From Paramecium sonneborni (taxonomy: Eukaryota; Ciliophora; Oligohymenophorea; Peniculida; Parameciidae), in NCBI GenBank assembly GCA_905182985.1, contig CAJJDN010000153.1, positions 177,283 to 241,282 on the forward strand: a stretch of DNA of 64,000 nt, written 5' to 3'. This document shows, one piece after another, positions 13,409-26,745 of this stretch. The first letter of the stretch is position 1, and every line of letters starts with the position of its first letter. A program made the translations under genes and the position numbers. The notes under the pieces were generated by a model. The model had not been told where the DNA came from. It did not search any database and worked only from the letters and a program-made list of their open reading frames with translations.

Positions 13409-14182
13409 ATGAAGGAAGAAGACAATAATATCAAATAAGTAACCTAATCTAACAAAAGTAATCTTAGGAAGAAAACCAATTTTTTATACCACACTTTATG
13501 ATACCAATAAACTACACTCCGATTCCAAACGAAATAGAGAATTATAAAATGGCGATTCATCATTTAACTGAGGAAAATCACTTTTTGAGAAAACAACTCC
13601 AAAACAATTAAGTTTCAGACATTCTCTCTTTGAATGTAGAATAACTAAAGGATGAAGTATTCAAAATGATTGACTATCTGATGAAAAATCTCAATTATCT
13701 TCCAAAAGAATAAATCTTCGCATACAGAAAAACTATTCGATTATGCACATAAAGAAGTGCGCTTAAAAGAATCTATTTCCTTATATTTACAAGATATTTA
13801 TCAGTAAATTTGCATTCAATCTATAGGCTGAAAAAACCAAAGAAGAAATGATAAAATTCATTATTCGCAAAAGTGTGAAGTATTAGAAGTCCACTAGTAC
13901 CATATAGAAACACGAAATGAAGAAAATGAATAATGCATTCGTTTAGCAATTATTTCTATCAACTCAATATCAATAACATTACTCAAATTTTCTAAGTAAG
14001 AATATTGTATTCCATCAAACTTAGGTTAATACTTATAGCTAGCACTTGATGAAAACAAACACAAAATTCAAAAATATGTGAATTTTATTGTGGAATCCAT
14101 TTAAAATGGCTAAATTGATGTATTATTTTATTAAATTTTATTAGGATGTATTAAATTATAAAAGATTTCCGTGGTTGAATGA
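13409..14182 (+). CDS. Unknown protein with coiled-coil character
   Basis: No family recognised; 217 aa after splicing. Three introns are needed: 13439-13467 (29 nt, TAG), 13657-13708 (52 nt, AAG) and 13804-13842 (39 nt, AAG). The exons then join into one open frame of 218 codons. Residues from about 35 to 130 are Glu/Lys/Gln-rich with regular hydrophobic positions, suggesting a coiled coil (for example HTEKLFDYAHKEVRLKESIS). The C-terminal part has hydrophobic spacing as well (IQKYVNFIVESIQNGQIDVL). The two longer introns make this model less certain than its neighbours; sequencing errors would be the alternative explanation. Confidence 0.6.
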
Positions 14183-14881
14183 GTGGATACAATAATCTGT
14201 TTAGATTGCTAAAGATCTTTAATTTACTAGCAATTCCAAATGTTTAGAAAACAAAAAAAAAATTAAACTCTGATTAAGTACTTAATTGGATATAATAATG
14301 AAGAAATAAAATAGTTTGTATTAGCTATTAATATTATAATTTTATCAATATTTCATAATAGTTGAACTAATTCAACTATCTTTTTTAAAATCAATCTTAT
14401 TTTCCATAATTATTCAATTCCTTTAATAGTAATTCAATTAAGAATAAACATATAAAAAAGAGAAATAACTTCCAAATAATATTAAGAAATGCCTTAAATT
14501 TACAGAAGTAAGATAACAGAATTTAAAAATCTTGATTAAATTTTCTTCAGAAAAGTATTTTTTTTTATATTTAAGAACTCAACCATAATTAAACTTCATC
14601 TAAAATTTAAATTAATTTAGTGTCAATTTCTGTTTGATAGACTAGACCCAATTTATACCACAATTCTCATAAACAAATTTGGATTTATCACTGATGAAAT
14701 ATATATTAATTAATTCTAAAAAATTATTAATATTTCCTAAGCTAATTATTAAATAAGATAAATTGTATTTATGATATTACTATAGCCATTATGAATGCAA
14801 CAGGTTTAATCAAATAATAAAAGTATATGATTAATCTTAAAAATATGAAAATAGAATTATTATCATCATAATTTATTATAA
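14183..14881. other. Intergenic region with a short hairpin
   Basis: About 700 bp between two convergent coiled-coil genes. It contains no recognisable gene. A perfect 9-bp inverted repeat with a 4-nt loop lies at 14358-14379. Confidence 0.5.
14358..14379. repeat. Perfect 9-bp inverted repeat (hairpin)
   Basis: ATAGTTGAA and TTCAACTAT are exact reverse complements separated by CTAA. It lies about 175 bp past the stop of the gene ending at 14182, in non-coding DNA. It could fold as a short stem-loop; chance is possible in such AT-rich sequence. Confidence 0.5.
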
Positions 14882-17875
14882 TCATTTTCTTAAATCTGTT
14901 AAAGATTTCACAATGTTTGTCAATCTTGCGATTTCTAAGTCTTTAGCTTCTATCAAATTTTCATAAAATGCACTTCCACTAGATTGTGCTGACTTTTATC
15001 TCATTGATAAATCTAATTTTGCGTATTCGCCTATTTAATTCTAATAATTTCTTATTTCCTATTCGTAATTCAATCTCTCTTGTTTTAATAATTATTCCAT
15101 CTTTCTTACTTCTTATTTTAAATTACTAATTTCCTCTTTCATTTATTAATCTTATATATTATTTGTCTTCTGACGTTATGTATTCTATTATTATTATCTA
15201 TCTAATTCTTTTCGATACTGAAAATTTTCATTCTGTAAAAATTTCAATTGCTTTTCATATTATTCTGAAGTCTCTATATTCTAATATTTTAATTTATACA
15301 TACTTCTTATTTAAATTCTTCAAAATATTCAATCTTTTATCTGAATTCATTCACCTACAGATTTAATTATTTACATATTTTTTATGCTTTTCTAATATTA
15401 TTATATTAATAAAATACTCCAAATCATTATTTTTATCTTGCAAATCTTATTCTATTTATCTTAATTAATTAATCTTCAATTCCAATTAAGCTTTTAGATT
15501 TCTTGCTTCCTCTTTTAAAATTTTGTTTATCTCTTATTACTTATTAAATTTATCCTTAAACTCCTATTCCATTGCTTCTGTTTATTTTGTGTATTACTTT
15601 TACAATAAACTTAAATCATTTAATAACCTAAAACTTTTATAATATAAATTTACTTATCATTTTCATGTTTCATCTAATTACATTATTATTATAATTATTG
15701 ATTTTTATGTTATAATTGAGATAACATTTAATCACTTCCTTCATTATTGTTTTCTAATTATTTTTTTATTTGATATGCATCAGTTAATTTATCTTCATAA
15801 GTTCTTATCACATCAATCTATTTTCTAGAAAATTCCTCTAATTCACTCAATGTCTTATGTAACTATTGAATTTCTGTCTCTCGTAATTACAATTAACTTG
15901 ATATATGTGCTAATTCTTCTTATAAATCCTCTATTTAAGCAACAGCCTCTTCATGCTATTTTTTATTCTCTGTTTGTAATTATAATAATTATTTTTTTTT
16001 TTCATCTAATTACTTTTTCATATTTTATTTGTCTTATTCAACTAATTAATCTTAGCTCTATCGTTAGGACTTTAGATTTTTAAAATCTTTTTCAATAACA
16101 TCCAATTACTATTTATAAGTTTTATTTTCAAATTCTAAGAGTGAATTCCTATCATTTAATTTATCTATTACATCCTATTGCTCTAACTATTTTGATTATA
16201 ACAAATTCAAATATTCTCTTTTTTTATTCTCTAACTCTTTTTCCATTTATTCTATAGTCTATCTTTACTTTTTATCTTATTATTCATATAATTTGATATT
16301 TTAATCTTATTATGTAATTGTCAACTCCATTTCTTATATTAAATTATTTTTATCTTCTTTTTATTACAATTACTCCTATTAAGCTAATCTTAGTTTACGA
16401 GTCAATTAATCATTATCATTATGTAATCCCTACATTAATTATTGAATTTAAACTAATTATTCATTTAGTTATTCATTTTCTTAAATTAATTTTTCAGTTT
16501 ACTCTGAATAAAATTTTTTTAATTGATCAAGTTGCTACAACCAATTTTGTCTTTATTATTTAATTTCAATGGACACTTGTTACTCAATATTAATAGCACT
16601 CAAATTTACATGCATTGAATCAATTTCATTTTTACAAAATTTAAGTAATTTTAATGCCTCATCTGAATCAGCCATATTTTAAAGCTCATTTAAAATAATT
16701 GTTAATCTATTTAAACCTTCTTCAGAGATTATCTTAATTTTTGTACTTTATGATTATATTTATTCAAATTATTATGATTTCTTTTTTAATTAAATAGCTA
16801 AATCATTCAATTTTGATTAAACTTTAGAATTATGTTTTTCTATAGTTAATTGTAATTCTGAATCCATAAGATCATCAGGAACAATGAATACTGGTATTTC
16901 AGAATTAAATGCTCTATCCAATTCTTTAGTTCGTGTGTCTTTAGCTTTTTTAACAATAGTTTATAATTATTATAATTGATAAGACAATTATTTAGTATCA
17001 CTTAATTACAATTAATTCTATTACTATTCTAATCTTACTTATTCTAGTTAAATTTCAAGGCCTTTGATTAGATTTTCAACAATTTCTTCTTTGTGTTGAA
17101 GGATCTGAGTTAAATCACGAATTATATTTGAGATATTTAAACATAACATTTAAGTATCATCAGTAATCAATTGATCATAATCATATGTGGATTCCTATTG
17201 ATTTACATATTAAGAAAGAAAAGACTTGGTTTATTAAGATAAGGTTTAAAGTGTATTAATCAATTGTTATTGAAAACGAGGTTGTTTATTTGAACTGGAA
17301 TATTTAGTAGCACTAGAATATTTTTGAGCACTACTACTATATTATTATTTGATGGGAGATCTTAATTAGGAAGGTTATTGATACGATTTCAATTATTCTT
17401 CTTTCATTTGTAATTCATCAAGTAATATTTATTTATCATCCCTAGATTATTTCAATTCTTAAATCAGACGATCAGCTACTTCTTATAATTCTTGAGTTTA
17501 TTTTTATTCATGCTGTAACATCTTTTAATAGACTACATCCTATTAGGATTGTTTTAGATATTCAATTTTAGATTATAATTATTAATTAGCTTTAATTTAT
17601 TATTTTATTGTATTAGTTATAGTTTGTTCATTTGGAGTAACATTTAAGAGAGAAGCCAAATTAATTACTAATTAATTTGAACCTTCTTATTATTTTTTTT
17701 AGAGTACTGTATATTTATCAAATAAAGAAACTAATTTTCTACCATAACATACACAAGAGTATTATAGTTGAGTGATAAGATCTTTATCATTTTTATATTC
17801 TTTTATGATTGGGAGTGAATCAAAAAGCTAATTAGCATAAGTTTGTATTTTCAAAAAATCGTTGTCTAATTTCAT
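14882..17875 (-). CDS. Long coiled-coil protein
   Basis: A single uninterrupted exon of 998 codons. ATG at 17875 gives MKLDNDFLKIQTYANQLFD. The first ~90 residues look globular. The rest is dominated by Gln/Glu/Lys/Leu heptad-like sequence with a Ser-rich break near residues 240-275 (YSSSAQKYSSATKYSSS). The final part, ending in KSLTDLRK, is again strongly charged. The composition suggests a structural, centrosomal/basal-body or cytoskeletal protein, but no family signature was recognised. It is the longest intron-free gene in the window, unusual beside intron-rich neighbours. Confidence 0.75.
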
Positions 17876-17944
17876 TTATAATTTTATTAATTAAATAAAA
17901 AAAAAAGAAATGGATGGGTGTTGTTGTAGATTATGAGATAGATT

Positions 17945-18011
17945 AAATTCATAAATATAATATATACAATATATACAATATATACATAATAATATATAAT
18001 AATATATAATA
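17945..18011. repeat. AT-rich tandem repeat
   Basis: Imperfect tandem copies of a 9-base ATATACAAT-like unit followed by AATATATAAT-like units. They fill the space between the start of the coiled-coil gene (17875) and the stop of the kinase gene (18012). Low-complexity microsatellite. Confidence 0.6.
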
Positions 18012-19617
18012 TCAAATATCTAAATTATATATTTTTACTCTAATTTCTTAATAATGTGCTGGTGTAATTTCATTGATAGGTTTACCATCCAAGAATTATT
18101 ATGTATTATTACTAGTGAGAACCTGATAATAATATGTTAGATAATCTAATAATAAGATTCCAGTTTCATTTTATTCATTGATTCTAAGTTAATGATTCAA
18201 TTCTCTAATAAGTTCTCTAAGATTAGAAATATCACCTAATAAAGACATTCCATAAAAGTCTTTATATTTAATATAGATATCTCGAAAGGATTACTTATTA
18301 AGGATGGATATTATAATCTGATGATTGAAATTGATGACTTTAATGTTATTGATTCCTTTTTCATATGCTTCTTTAAGCTTGTAATAAATATTCCACATAC
18401 TTTATTCATGATATCCATAACTTCTCTTCCAAAATAGCCCATAATCTTTTCTCTTAGTCTTGGTGATTGTAGATACTTAATATGATCAATGAGTTAACAA
18501 GTACGATAGATAAATTTGCATTAATTAAGGAAATTACATATAATTTCTTCAGATTAAGATTCTAGATTAGATGTATCAATATATAATTACCATAATGAAA
18601 ACTTTAATAAGTATGTTATACAATAGTACCTATTCTTTCTTTGACTTGATTAGATTTTTAATGTTTGTGTGCAGTAGACCCACTTCTAGTACATTATTAT
18701 GTTTGGTTGACTCTAACAACATTCATATTAGTGATAGATTTATTAAATGAATTACTAACAAGTGCTCCTCTCATTTTATTGAGAGCAGTTGTATTTCTAC
18801 GGAGAAATAGAGGATGTTAATCTATATCAAAAAGAGATAAACGTTAAGTTTCATCTACTTATAAAGCTCTTCTTAAGAAATCTTTAGATTCTTCTGAAAT
18901 CGGCACATTTCTATTAAAATGTAATTATGAGACAGATTCTTAGAATTCACTTTCAGAATTAATAACCCATGGACATTAACCATATAACATTTAATAATAG
19001 ACAACACCAATGCTCCAAATATCGCTTTTCTCAGAATATTTATTTTCTAAATAACTTTCAGGACTCATATAAATTGGAGTGCCTACTTTATAAAATACTT
19101 TATCTTTAGGTGCTTTAATCATTTTAGAGAATCCATAATCAGCTAATTTAGGAATTGAATTTTTAATAAGAACATTAGTTGGTTTAATATCTCTATGTAT
19201 GACACCTTTTCTAATTTGTTCTTTAAATCCATTAATAATATGTCTAAGGATTTTAAAGGCTTCTACTTCTGGTATGATACCTTATTATTAAATTAATTTG
19301 CCTAAATCTCCTTGATTACAATATTCCGTAATGATATATGTATTATTGTTAGTATGATAGTAATCATGTAATTTTACAACATTTACAGATTGTATTAATT
19401 TTAATGCATTGATTTCCTGATTAATCAATTATCTTTCTATCTCATTGTTGATTGCTTTTACATCAATTACTTTTACAGCTACAACTTCTCCTGTATTTTC
19501 GTCTTTACCCTTATATACCTTAGAACTGTATCCTCGTCCTATCTGTTCATGCATTAAATAAGTATAATGTTCGATTTTTTTCTTAGGAATAAGGTTTTAT
19601 TATGTAGGGGGCAACAT
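18012..19617 (-). CDS. ULK/ATG1-like Ser/Thr protein kinase
   Basis: Protein kinase of 520 aa with introns at 18602-18621 (20 nt) and 18378-18400 (23 nt), both ending AAG. The kinase domain occupies residues ~20-285. The glycine loop reads IGRGYSSKVYKG, the ATP Lys is in VVAVKVID, the catalytic loop is VIHRDIKPTNVL, the Mg loop ADYGFSK (DYG instead of DFG), and the activation end GTPIYMSPE. DIWSIGVVYYQMLYG follows. This pattern resembles ULK/ATG1 kinases (autophagy), but I cannot place it firmly. The C-terminal ~230 residues form a helical, unassigned tail. The start codon lies only 15 bp downstream of the stop codon of the PP4R3 gene on the same strand. Confidence 0.85.
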
Positions 19618-19632
19618 TAGTAAATAAATTAA

Positions 19633-21704
19633 TCAATCATCATCATGTTTTATTCTTTTAAAACAATTCTCCCCAAAAATTATCCCTCTTGGTCTCTAAT
19701 CTTTCACATATGTCTCATCATCCTATTCTTCTTCATCTTCATCTCTTCTTCTTACTATTCTTCCTATTTCCAATTTTATATCATCTCTCTATTATTACTA
19801 TTACTACACTTCATGTTCTTCTGATTCATCCTATTCATAATATCTTGAATCTTCATTCTCTTATTTCTAATATTATTCTACCATTTTTACAAATACATTA
19901 TGATTCTATAAATTTAAACTTCTTACTATCAATATCTAAATTATTAAATATTATTACTATATGCCATAATAAACTCTTTTTCAATTTTATGCATTTCAAT
20001 ATATCTCTTATTTATCCTTCCACTATTCCATCCATTCTTCTACTCACTCCCAATTATACCAATGCATTACAATAAGGTTTCAATATATCACATATACCTG
20101 TTGTACTAATATACTTGAAATGTTTTAACCCTGACATCAATAAAAACTTATTCTTTATTGACTTCTTTTATTCTATATTTAAAATATTTAAAATCTTATG
20201 TGAAAGCATCACCAAATCTTCAGATATCTACTTTTATTATTAACAAATCCATTATACAAGCTCTTACAATACAATTCCTCCCTCAATATTCAAAGGCTCT
20301 TATTATAAACATTTTCTTAACCAATCTATACATTCTCTTTACACTGTTTAATTTGAACTTATTATTTATATTATATCTATTATTATACTACTCAAACCAT
20401 TCATCTCACTAAATAATAAACCTCCCATACATTCCCAAAATAAATCATTATTTATTCTCAAAAAATCCTATACATATTATTAATTCGAATTTGCTATTAA
20501 AATTGTTATTTGTAATGTTGTCCAAAAAACTTACGATAATTATTTTTGATTTACTTTCTCTAAAGTATTTTAATATAATATTTTAAGTAAATTAGATTCT
20601 GTTATACAATCCACAAAAGCATCATTCAATTACTTTATAGCTAGAAATGCTTTAAATTATAGAAAAAATTCATTTATAAATTTACATTTTACTTCAAAGT
20701 CATCCATAAAATTTTCTAAAAATCTTTAAAATTAATCCTTATGATGAATTAACAAACTTTCAAGTATCTTTTGATTATTTTCATGAATATAAAAATTAAA
20801 CTCATTATTAAGCGGGTCTTCAATATATAGGTAATAAGCCATAACACTTTCTTTCAAGTATGATAATCTATAATTAAAATGTATTTTCTCTATTATTGAA
20901 TCCTCAAATTCAGTTATTTGATGGTATTTCAATTCATTTTTTAAAAAATTTCTATAAGAAACTCTTTATACTCCAGTATTCTCAGAATGATCTATAAATA
21001 TAATAATATTTTAAATTACATTCCATTATACCAAATAATGTCACATAATATTTGTCACTCAATAAACTCTTCATCACATTTTCATTTTTTATGTAAACTA
21101 AAAATTATATTGAATAAATACTTAAACTTCTAATCACATAATGTAATTGCTCAAGTATATGATAATTAGATTACATTTCTGCATCTTCAAATATTCTTTT
21201 TATGGCATCCATGAATTTATTTAGAGGATCATTAGTTATTTTCTAAATTATTATTTCTGGACTGTCACTTATCTATGATAGAATTGCTTCTAAATTTTAA
21301 TGCGATGGTAAAATTGGATATGCCGATTCAACATCATCGTAACGAAAATGTCTTCTACTATTTTATAATTAATTCCAAATTTCAGATGCATACCTAGAAT
21401 CAATAAAACTTATTGCTATATCTAAATTGATTTCACTTTCCTACCATTAAATTATATTTTCTCCCTAAAACTCATATGTAGTTTCTTAATTCACCTTTAA
21501 ATTTAGGCACCATTCTTCCTAATTTGTATTCAAATGAGCAAATTACACTAAATTGCTACATTACTTTTTTTATGTTTCTAAAATGCATCTAATGAAAGTA
21601 AGATTAACACCACCATCTGTATGCACAATTTATACATACCCTATACAAATTTCCTCCCATTAACTCTCAAGCACATAGATTTTAGCTCTCTGTTAACTAT
21701 TCAT
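19633..21704 (-). CDS. Protein phosphatase 4 regulatory subunit 3 (SMEK/Psy2-like)
   Basis: Regulatory subunit expected to target the PP4 catalytic subunit in DNA-repair and cell-cycle dephosphorylation. 674 aa with introns at 20992-21019 and 19878-19896 (19 nt, among the shortest here). The N-terminus is EVH1-like (KIYVLESQWEEICIGYVQ, later SEINLDIAISFIDSRYASEIW). The SMK-1 domain follows with the family's signatures: LFGIMEYHSENTG, VSYRNFLKN, and KIHFNYRLSYLKESVMAYYL. A helical-repeat middle and a Gln/Asp/Glu-rich tail (RRRDEDEEEQDDE) complete the protein, as in other PP4R3 proteins. Start chosen at the first ATG before the EVH1-like region. Confidence 0.87.
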
Positions 21705-23069
21705 TTATTATTAATGTTATTTAATTTTAATTTAAGTCAAAAATACAGAATTAAATCATTACCAATCTTATAGATTTTCCATTCAGAAATTCTATTTTAT
21801 CAATGACAAATATCAAATCTATATATTTTATTTTTTAAAAAAACAAAAAATACAAATAATCAACTTAAGCAAATTTTGTAGTCTATATAAAAAAAATAAT
21901 AAACCACAAATAAATTTTATAAATCAAAAAATCATCTATATAATTGTTTTAGGATCAAACTTTCCATTTTATGTCTATTCATCATTCTTCCTTATTCTTT
22001 GAGATAAAAAGAACATAAATAAACTAAATTGAAAATTTAAATTAATTTACTATGTGAAATAGTATCAAATGAACTGATTTTTATTATTCCAATTTTGAAT
22101 TGATTTATTAAAATTAATAAAATTTACTTTAAATTCTAAAGATCATTTTGATCATATTATCAATAAGATTATTCTCTCATTTTTTATCTAATTTTTCCAT
22201 AATTATTTTGATTTTTAATTATTATATAATAAGTTTAACATCTATTTCTTAAATGATGTCTTTTAAAATTATATAAATTTTAAAACAAGCTTTTTTTAAA
22301 TGAATGTTAATATCTATTAACCTTTTTTTTTCAACATCTTCTTATCTTTGACATGATCCAATTCTATGATTTAAATGCATATACAAAAAGGGCATTTTAA
22401 TGAAAAAGAAATTTCATTACTTTATGATTTTGATTTTCTAAACTTTATAACTTCAAAAATTAAGCTTAATTTTTATACAAAACTTATTTAAATTAATTAA
22501 AGCATATATTTTAAAACAAAAAAAATTCAAAAATTTATCAATCTCATCTATGCTTACTAAGAATAAGATTAATTCATATTTAAATTCACAGGAGAATTCT
22601 ATAGTTTCTCTTGAATATTTGATATAAAAGACAATCTTTATAGAAAATCTGTAGAGCAGAATATTTCTGTATAAAATGAATATCCTCATTCTTAAAAAAA
22701 ATAATATTTACTATTTAAATATAACTTAAAAAAATTAACTCAATCAAATTATGAGCAAATTTATTTTCCTATCTAAAATCAGAAGTATAAATTTATGAAA
22801 TACTACTGTATTTATAAAAGTTCTTTATAAAAAAGAAAAAGCTTGTTGTAATATGTGATTATATAATAAAATCATGTGTTGATTAGGTTTTTTAAAGTGT
22901 AAATAAAAAAAAAGAGAAAAATTATAAATCGCTTCTTAATCAAGCAATCAGAAGCTCTGAAAGAAAAAATAGAGATGACGAATACAATTATAATCAATTA
23001 ATATAATATTCTATATATATTAATTAAAAAGCTAATTATTGATTTTCTATTATCATATATTAATAAAAT
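21705..23069. other. Intergenic, divergent promoters expected
   Basis: About 1.36 kb between two divergently transcribed genes (PP4R3 leftward, unknown protein rightward). One minus-strand open stretch at 22453-22689 is Phe/Ile/Lys-rich and lacks any family feature; I do not accept it as a gene. Nothing else recognised. Confidence 0.5.
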
Positions 23070-24307
23070 ATGAATTTTAGATAAGAAGCTGATATAATTG
23101 TGGATTCTATCTTCAATTAAATAAATATAAGTTAGAACGAAAGAATAATTAACAATTTGAGGGATTATTAATAGCTTATAAAAGAAAATTTGTTTGAGTT
23201 AGATAATTAGGAAGATGATTTAAAAATTAAAGAAGTTTATCTATCTAAATTAAAAAAATTATAATAATTTGCTGAAAACTCTAATAATCTCAGATAAGTT
23301 TGGAAATATATGTCATTTAAAATCTACTCATAATAAGATTAATTTATGGAATTGGTTAAAAATCTGCCAAATTTGATTCAGTATCACTTATAATAGAAAG
23401 TGATGACTTTAAGTTCATTTAAAAGTTAGGAATGTGCAGAATTATTCTCTCATTAACTTGTTACATTTGAAATTAAATTAATATTAGATGAATCAAATTT
23501 AGCATAAAATATTGAAAAAGAGGATTGTGTTGGATGTATAACTTATGTTTCTCCAGAAGTTTAAAATGAAAGACTCTTTAGAATAGTAATGAATTTAAAA
23601 GGATTTATTAGTAAAGTTAAAAAATTAGATTAATTGATTAACAATTGTAATTTAGATGCTGAACTTTTAAAATTCACATTTGATAACAAATCAAAGAAAA
23701 TTACATTGTGGAGCCAAGATGATAACATTAGCTATTAAATTACAAGAAAGTATTTAATTTATTGATTATAAGATTGACTCTTGATGATGTACCTTAATTT
23801 GAATAAAAGATCTATTTACATTCTGGTATGATAATTTAATTAACTTAAAATTTTTATCTTAAAGTTAATGCTTGTGTTAATGAAAATAGAAGTTAAGGAG
23901 ATTTTAACTAAAATTTTACTCCTTGTGTGAATAGTTCAGAAAAAATTTAATTAAAACCGATATTAATTTCTGATAATAAAAGATGGATCTCAATAAATAA
24001 TGGATTTGAAGATGTAATTTATTATCCAAATTAAATTCCATTAAAAATTTCAAAACATTAAACACTTCCAAAAGAATTAGAAGTACTATTATAAAATGAT
24101 GGTTTTGGCCATTATATTATAGTAGTAGGAAATTGTTCAGCTTTCTATCCTAGGATTAAAAGTAAAAAAAGTTAAGGTAACGCTCTGTAACTCATTACTA
24201 CATAAGATAATTTTAATTTAGGAATAATTTACTAAGATAATATTAGATTATAACTGAGTTCTGATTTATTATCAGTTTGGAAAGGCTTAGAAATTTTTGA
24301 TTTATGA
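23070..24307 (+). CDS. Unknown protein, conserved-looking
   Basis: 404 aa after removal of one 23-nt intron at 23750-23772 (AAG acceptor), which skips an in-frame TGA and restores the frame (405 codons). No signal peptide or transmembrane helix. The N-terminal ~120 residues are helical and charged. The rest alternates hydrophobic and polar residues as in beta-rich domains, for example WISINNGFEDVIYYPNQIPL and FGHYIIVVGNCSAFYPRI. I recognise no family. The reading frame, length and exact splice closure support a real gene. It converges on the next gene with 30 bp between the two stops. Confidence 0.7.
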
Positions 24308-24337
24308 GATTTATAAAATTATTAATTTTATTTTTTA

Positions 24338-25446
24338 TCAACTATTATTTAATAATAAATAGATCAAATTTATAGGGTCTAGTATTTTAGACTTAAATAT
24401 ACCAAATAAGTCTTTTATTTAATTATCTTAAACATATTAAGATAATTATATATTTTTTAAAAAGTATTTTACTAATTAATCCATATTTTCTGAATTTTCT
24501 AAAATCACAATAAGTATTGATCTAAAATCTTACAACGAGATTGTAGGTAAATCTTGAGGATTAAAGAACTTAAATATTATAATAAAATACTTTAATAAAA
24601 AAGTTTATTAAGGACTGTTCTTTAAAATGTTAACTTATAATAATCTATTTAAATAATCTAAATTAATTATAGTAAACTTTTTCTTATTCATTATGAGGAT
24701 TAATATCAAATGCCAATAAAATTCTATCCTAAACTACCCTTGATAATTCAGTAAAACTTAAATATGATTCTCTTAAAATAAATTGGTATATAAATGGATC
24801 TATATGATACTTTTTTGTTTTTACTTTTTCCTGCTTCTTTGATATCGTAAATATCATTATATTGTTATGTATTTTTAACTAGTACTTTGAATTCTTTGAT
24901 AGTGTTCATTTCTTTGTATACTTCTTTCTTTGTTTATCTTATTACTCTTGGATTTATGGTCAATTATTTTTAATGTTCAATAATATTGCTAATTAAGCTA
25001 TTATTCATAGTTATTTCATCACATAATAAACTTTCATCAGCTCTTTTAGTGTTTTATGAATCCTATTCGTAAGACTTTAATGTTTTCCTATACAATGCTT
25101 GAATATTCATAGCTCCCTGAGTAATTGTAGCTTATTTCATTATTTCTAAATCCCCTTCTGTAAAAATGTTATCTAATTTGCTAAAATGAAGCAACTCTTA
25201 TTTAGTAGAATCATTTAATTCGTATCTCTTTCTAGGTGTTTTAGTCAAATTTTAAAGATGAAAAGGTAATAATTTCTATAACTTCTTATCTGATTTCATT
25301 AGATCAATCATATAACTCTTGTACTTGTAATTTTTGTACCCTTTAACTTCTAGATACTTTGGGGTGTTTGCTATTTTCGATATTTTAGGAAGACTAAAAT
25401 GTGAAGATGAAGTATTTCGAGATATTTTACTTTAAGACTCGTTCAT
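24338..25446 (-). CDS. Unknown protein with helical, possibly EF-hand-like C-terminus
   Basis: 353 aa; introns at 24800-24824 (TAG) and 24569-24590 (AAG); 354 codons. The N-terminal third is Ser/Lys-rich and probably disordered. The middle is helical (YRKTLKSYEQDSQNTKRADE). The C-terminal ~110 residues contain ELSRVVQDRILLAFDIN, YYNQFRLFKQII and LQDFRSILIVILENSENMD, spaced like pairs of helices around loops. This recalls degenerate EF-hand pairs in other ciliate proteins, but canonical calcium-binding loops are absent. Function unknown. Confidence 0.72.
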
Positions 25447-26745
25447 ATAATAGGATTATTAATGATTATTGAAATACATATTTTACAATTAATTCAAATA
25501 TCATATCAACCCTTTTACTTAATGTTAAAATTAAACTTAAGATTCCTTCAAATTTTCATTTTATTTTAACATGAAATTAGTAATAAAAATATAATAAATC
25601 ACTTTTACCCTTTCTTAAATCTTCATTTTATTAATTATGCTGGAGTAACTTAAATACATTTTTTTATTATAAATTGTTCACTTTAACATCATTTGATATT
25701 GAAATAATAGAAATATATGAAGTAATAACTTAATTTTATAATACTATTTAATTAATCATTAGGAGAAGAAATCATTTTATCAATGGATTGTTTTCTAAAT
25801 TTTATTTGAAATCTATATTTTGAATCTCTTTAAAATACTAATTCCATCAAAAATAATTTTATAAGAAAAATATTTTCTTGTAAATTCAGATTTAACAAAT
25901 AATTTAATATTTATAAAAAATAAGTATAAATACAAATCATGAATGAAATCTTCCTTGTAATTTTTGTTTAGAAATTTATAATAGATTTAGGATTTGATAT
26001 ATCTATTTAATGAATTATATAAATTACAAGTAAAGTTTTAACTTTATCTAATCTATTAATTATAAATATGTATTAATTTAAATAAATTTTTTTTTTGTAT
26101 TAAACATTTTTGTTTGTATATTAATTAAATTGTTGTAAACGTATTAAATCATAGATATATTTTGAAGAAAATGTGATTTTCATGTTATTATCTCAATTAT
26201 ACCCTAATAAATTGTTGGGTAATTATTCTAAAAATCCGTCTAAATATGCGTTCTTAGTATAAGTTAAGAAAATTTAAATAATTGAAATATATTAGAAAAA
26301 AATCTAAAATGTTAATTGTGTTAGAAAATCTGAAGTTTCGATTTTAGAAATCTTGACATAATTACTTTATAAATAGCAATATAGTTTAGATTATTAATTA
26401 TTGTAATTCCTTCAATAGATGGAACATTCACAAGTGTTTTTCTATATTCGTGTTTTTTTTTTCACAATAGGATTACATTCACAATTTTCTGATAATAATA
26501 TTTCATTCTATTTAATAACAGTTCGAAGATTTGTAAAAATTTCATTTTGTTTGTTTTATATTTGATTATCAGTTTTGAGTCTAATGAAAATGAGAAATAT
26601 AATTACGATTGGAAATAAAAATTAGATTTTTTGAGGGTTTTAAAATGATGATTTTGAGAAGGATATCGATGATAGTTCATCCTAATTTAAATATATTATT
26701 TAATACAATGATTTAAGCAATCAATAAATAAATTATTTATATACA
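25447..26745. other. Intergenic, no gene seen
   Basis: About 1.3 kb of very AT-rich DNA between the start of one minus-strand gene and the stop of the next. No open frame with coding character, RNA gene or repeat was recognised. Confidence 0.5.

Noticed and set aside
17945..18011. Telomere or CRISPR-like array
   Set aside because: The units are short imperfect AT repeats without spacers; no C4A2/C3A2C-type telomere repeat is present.
19936..19957. Apparent 22-nt GTA..TAG intron in PP4R3
   Set aside because: The upstream frame reads through it without a stop, and removing it would break the frame; total length is a multiple of three only if it is kept.
19689..20412. Long plus-strand hydrophobic open frames (128 and 84 codons)
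   Set aside because: They lie antisense to the PP4R3 gene, whose minus-strand frame is supported by family motifs. They appear only because the reverse of Gln/Lys-rich codons lacks stops.
22453..22689. 78-codon minus-strand open frame
   Set aside because: Composition follows base content; no motif, no flanking gene structure.
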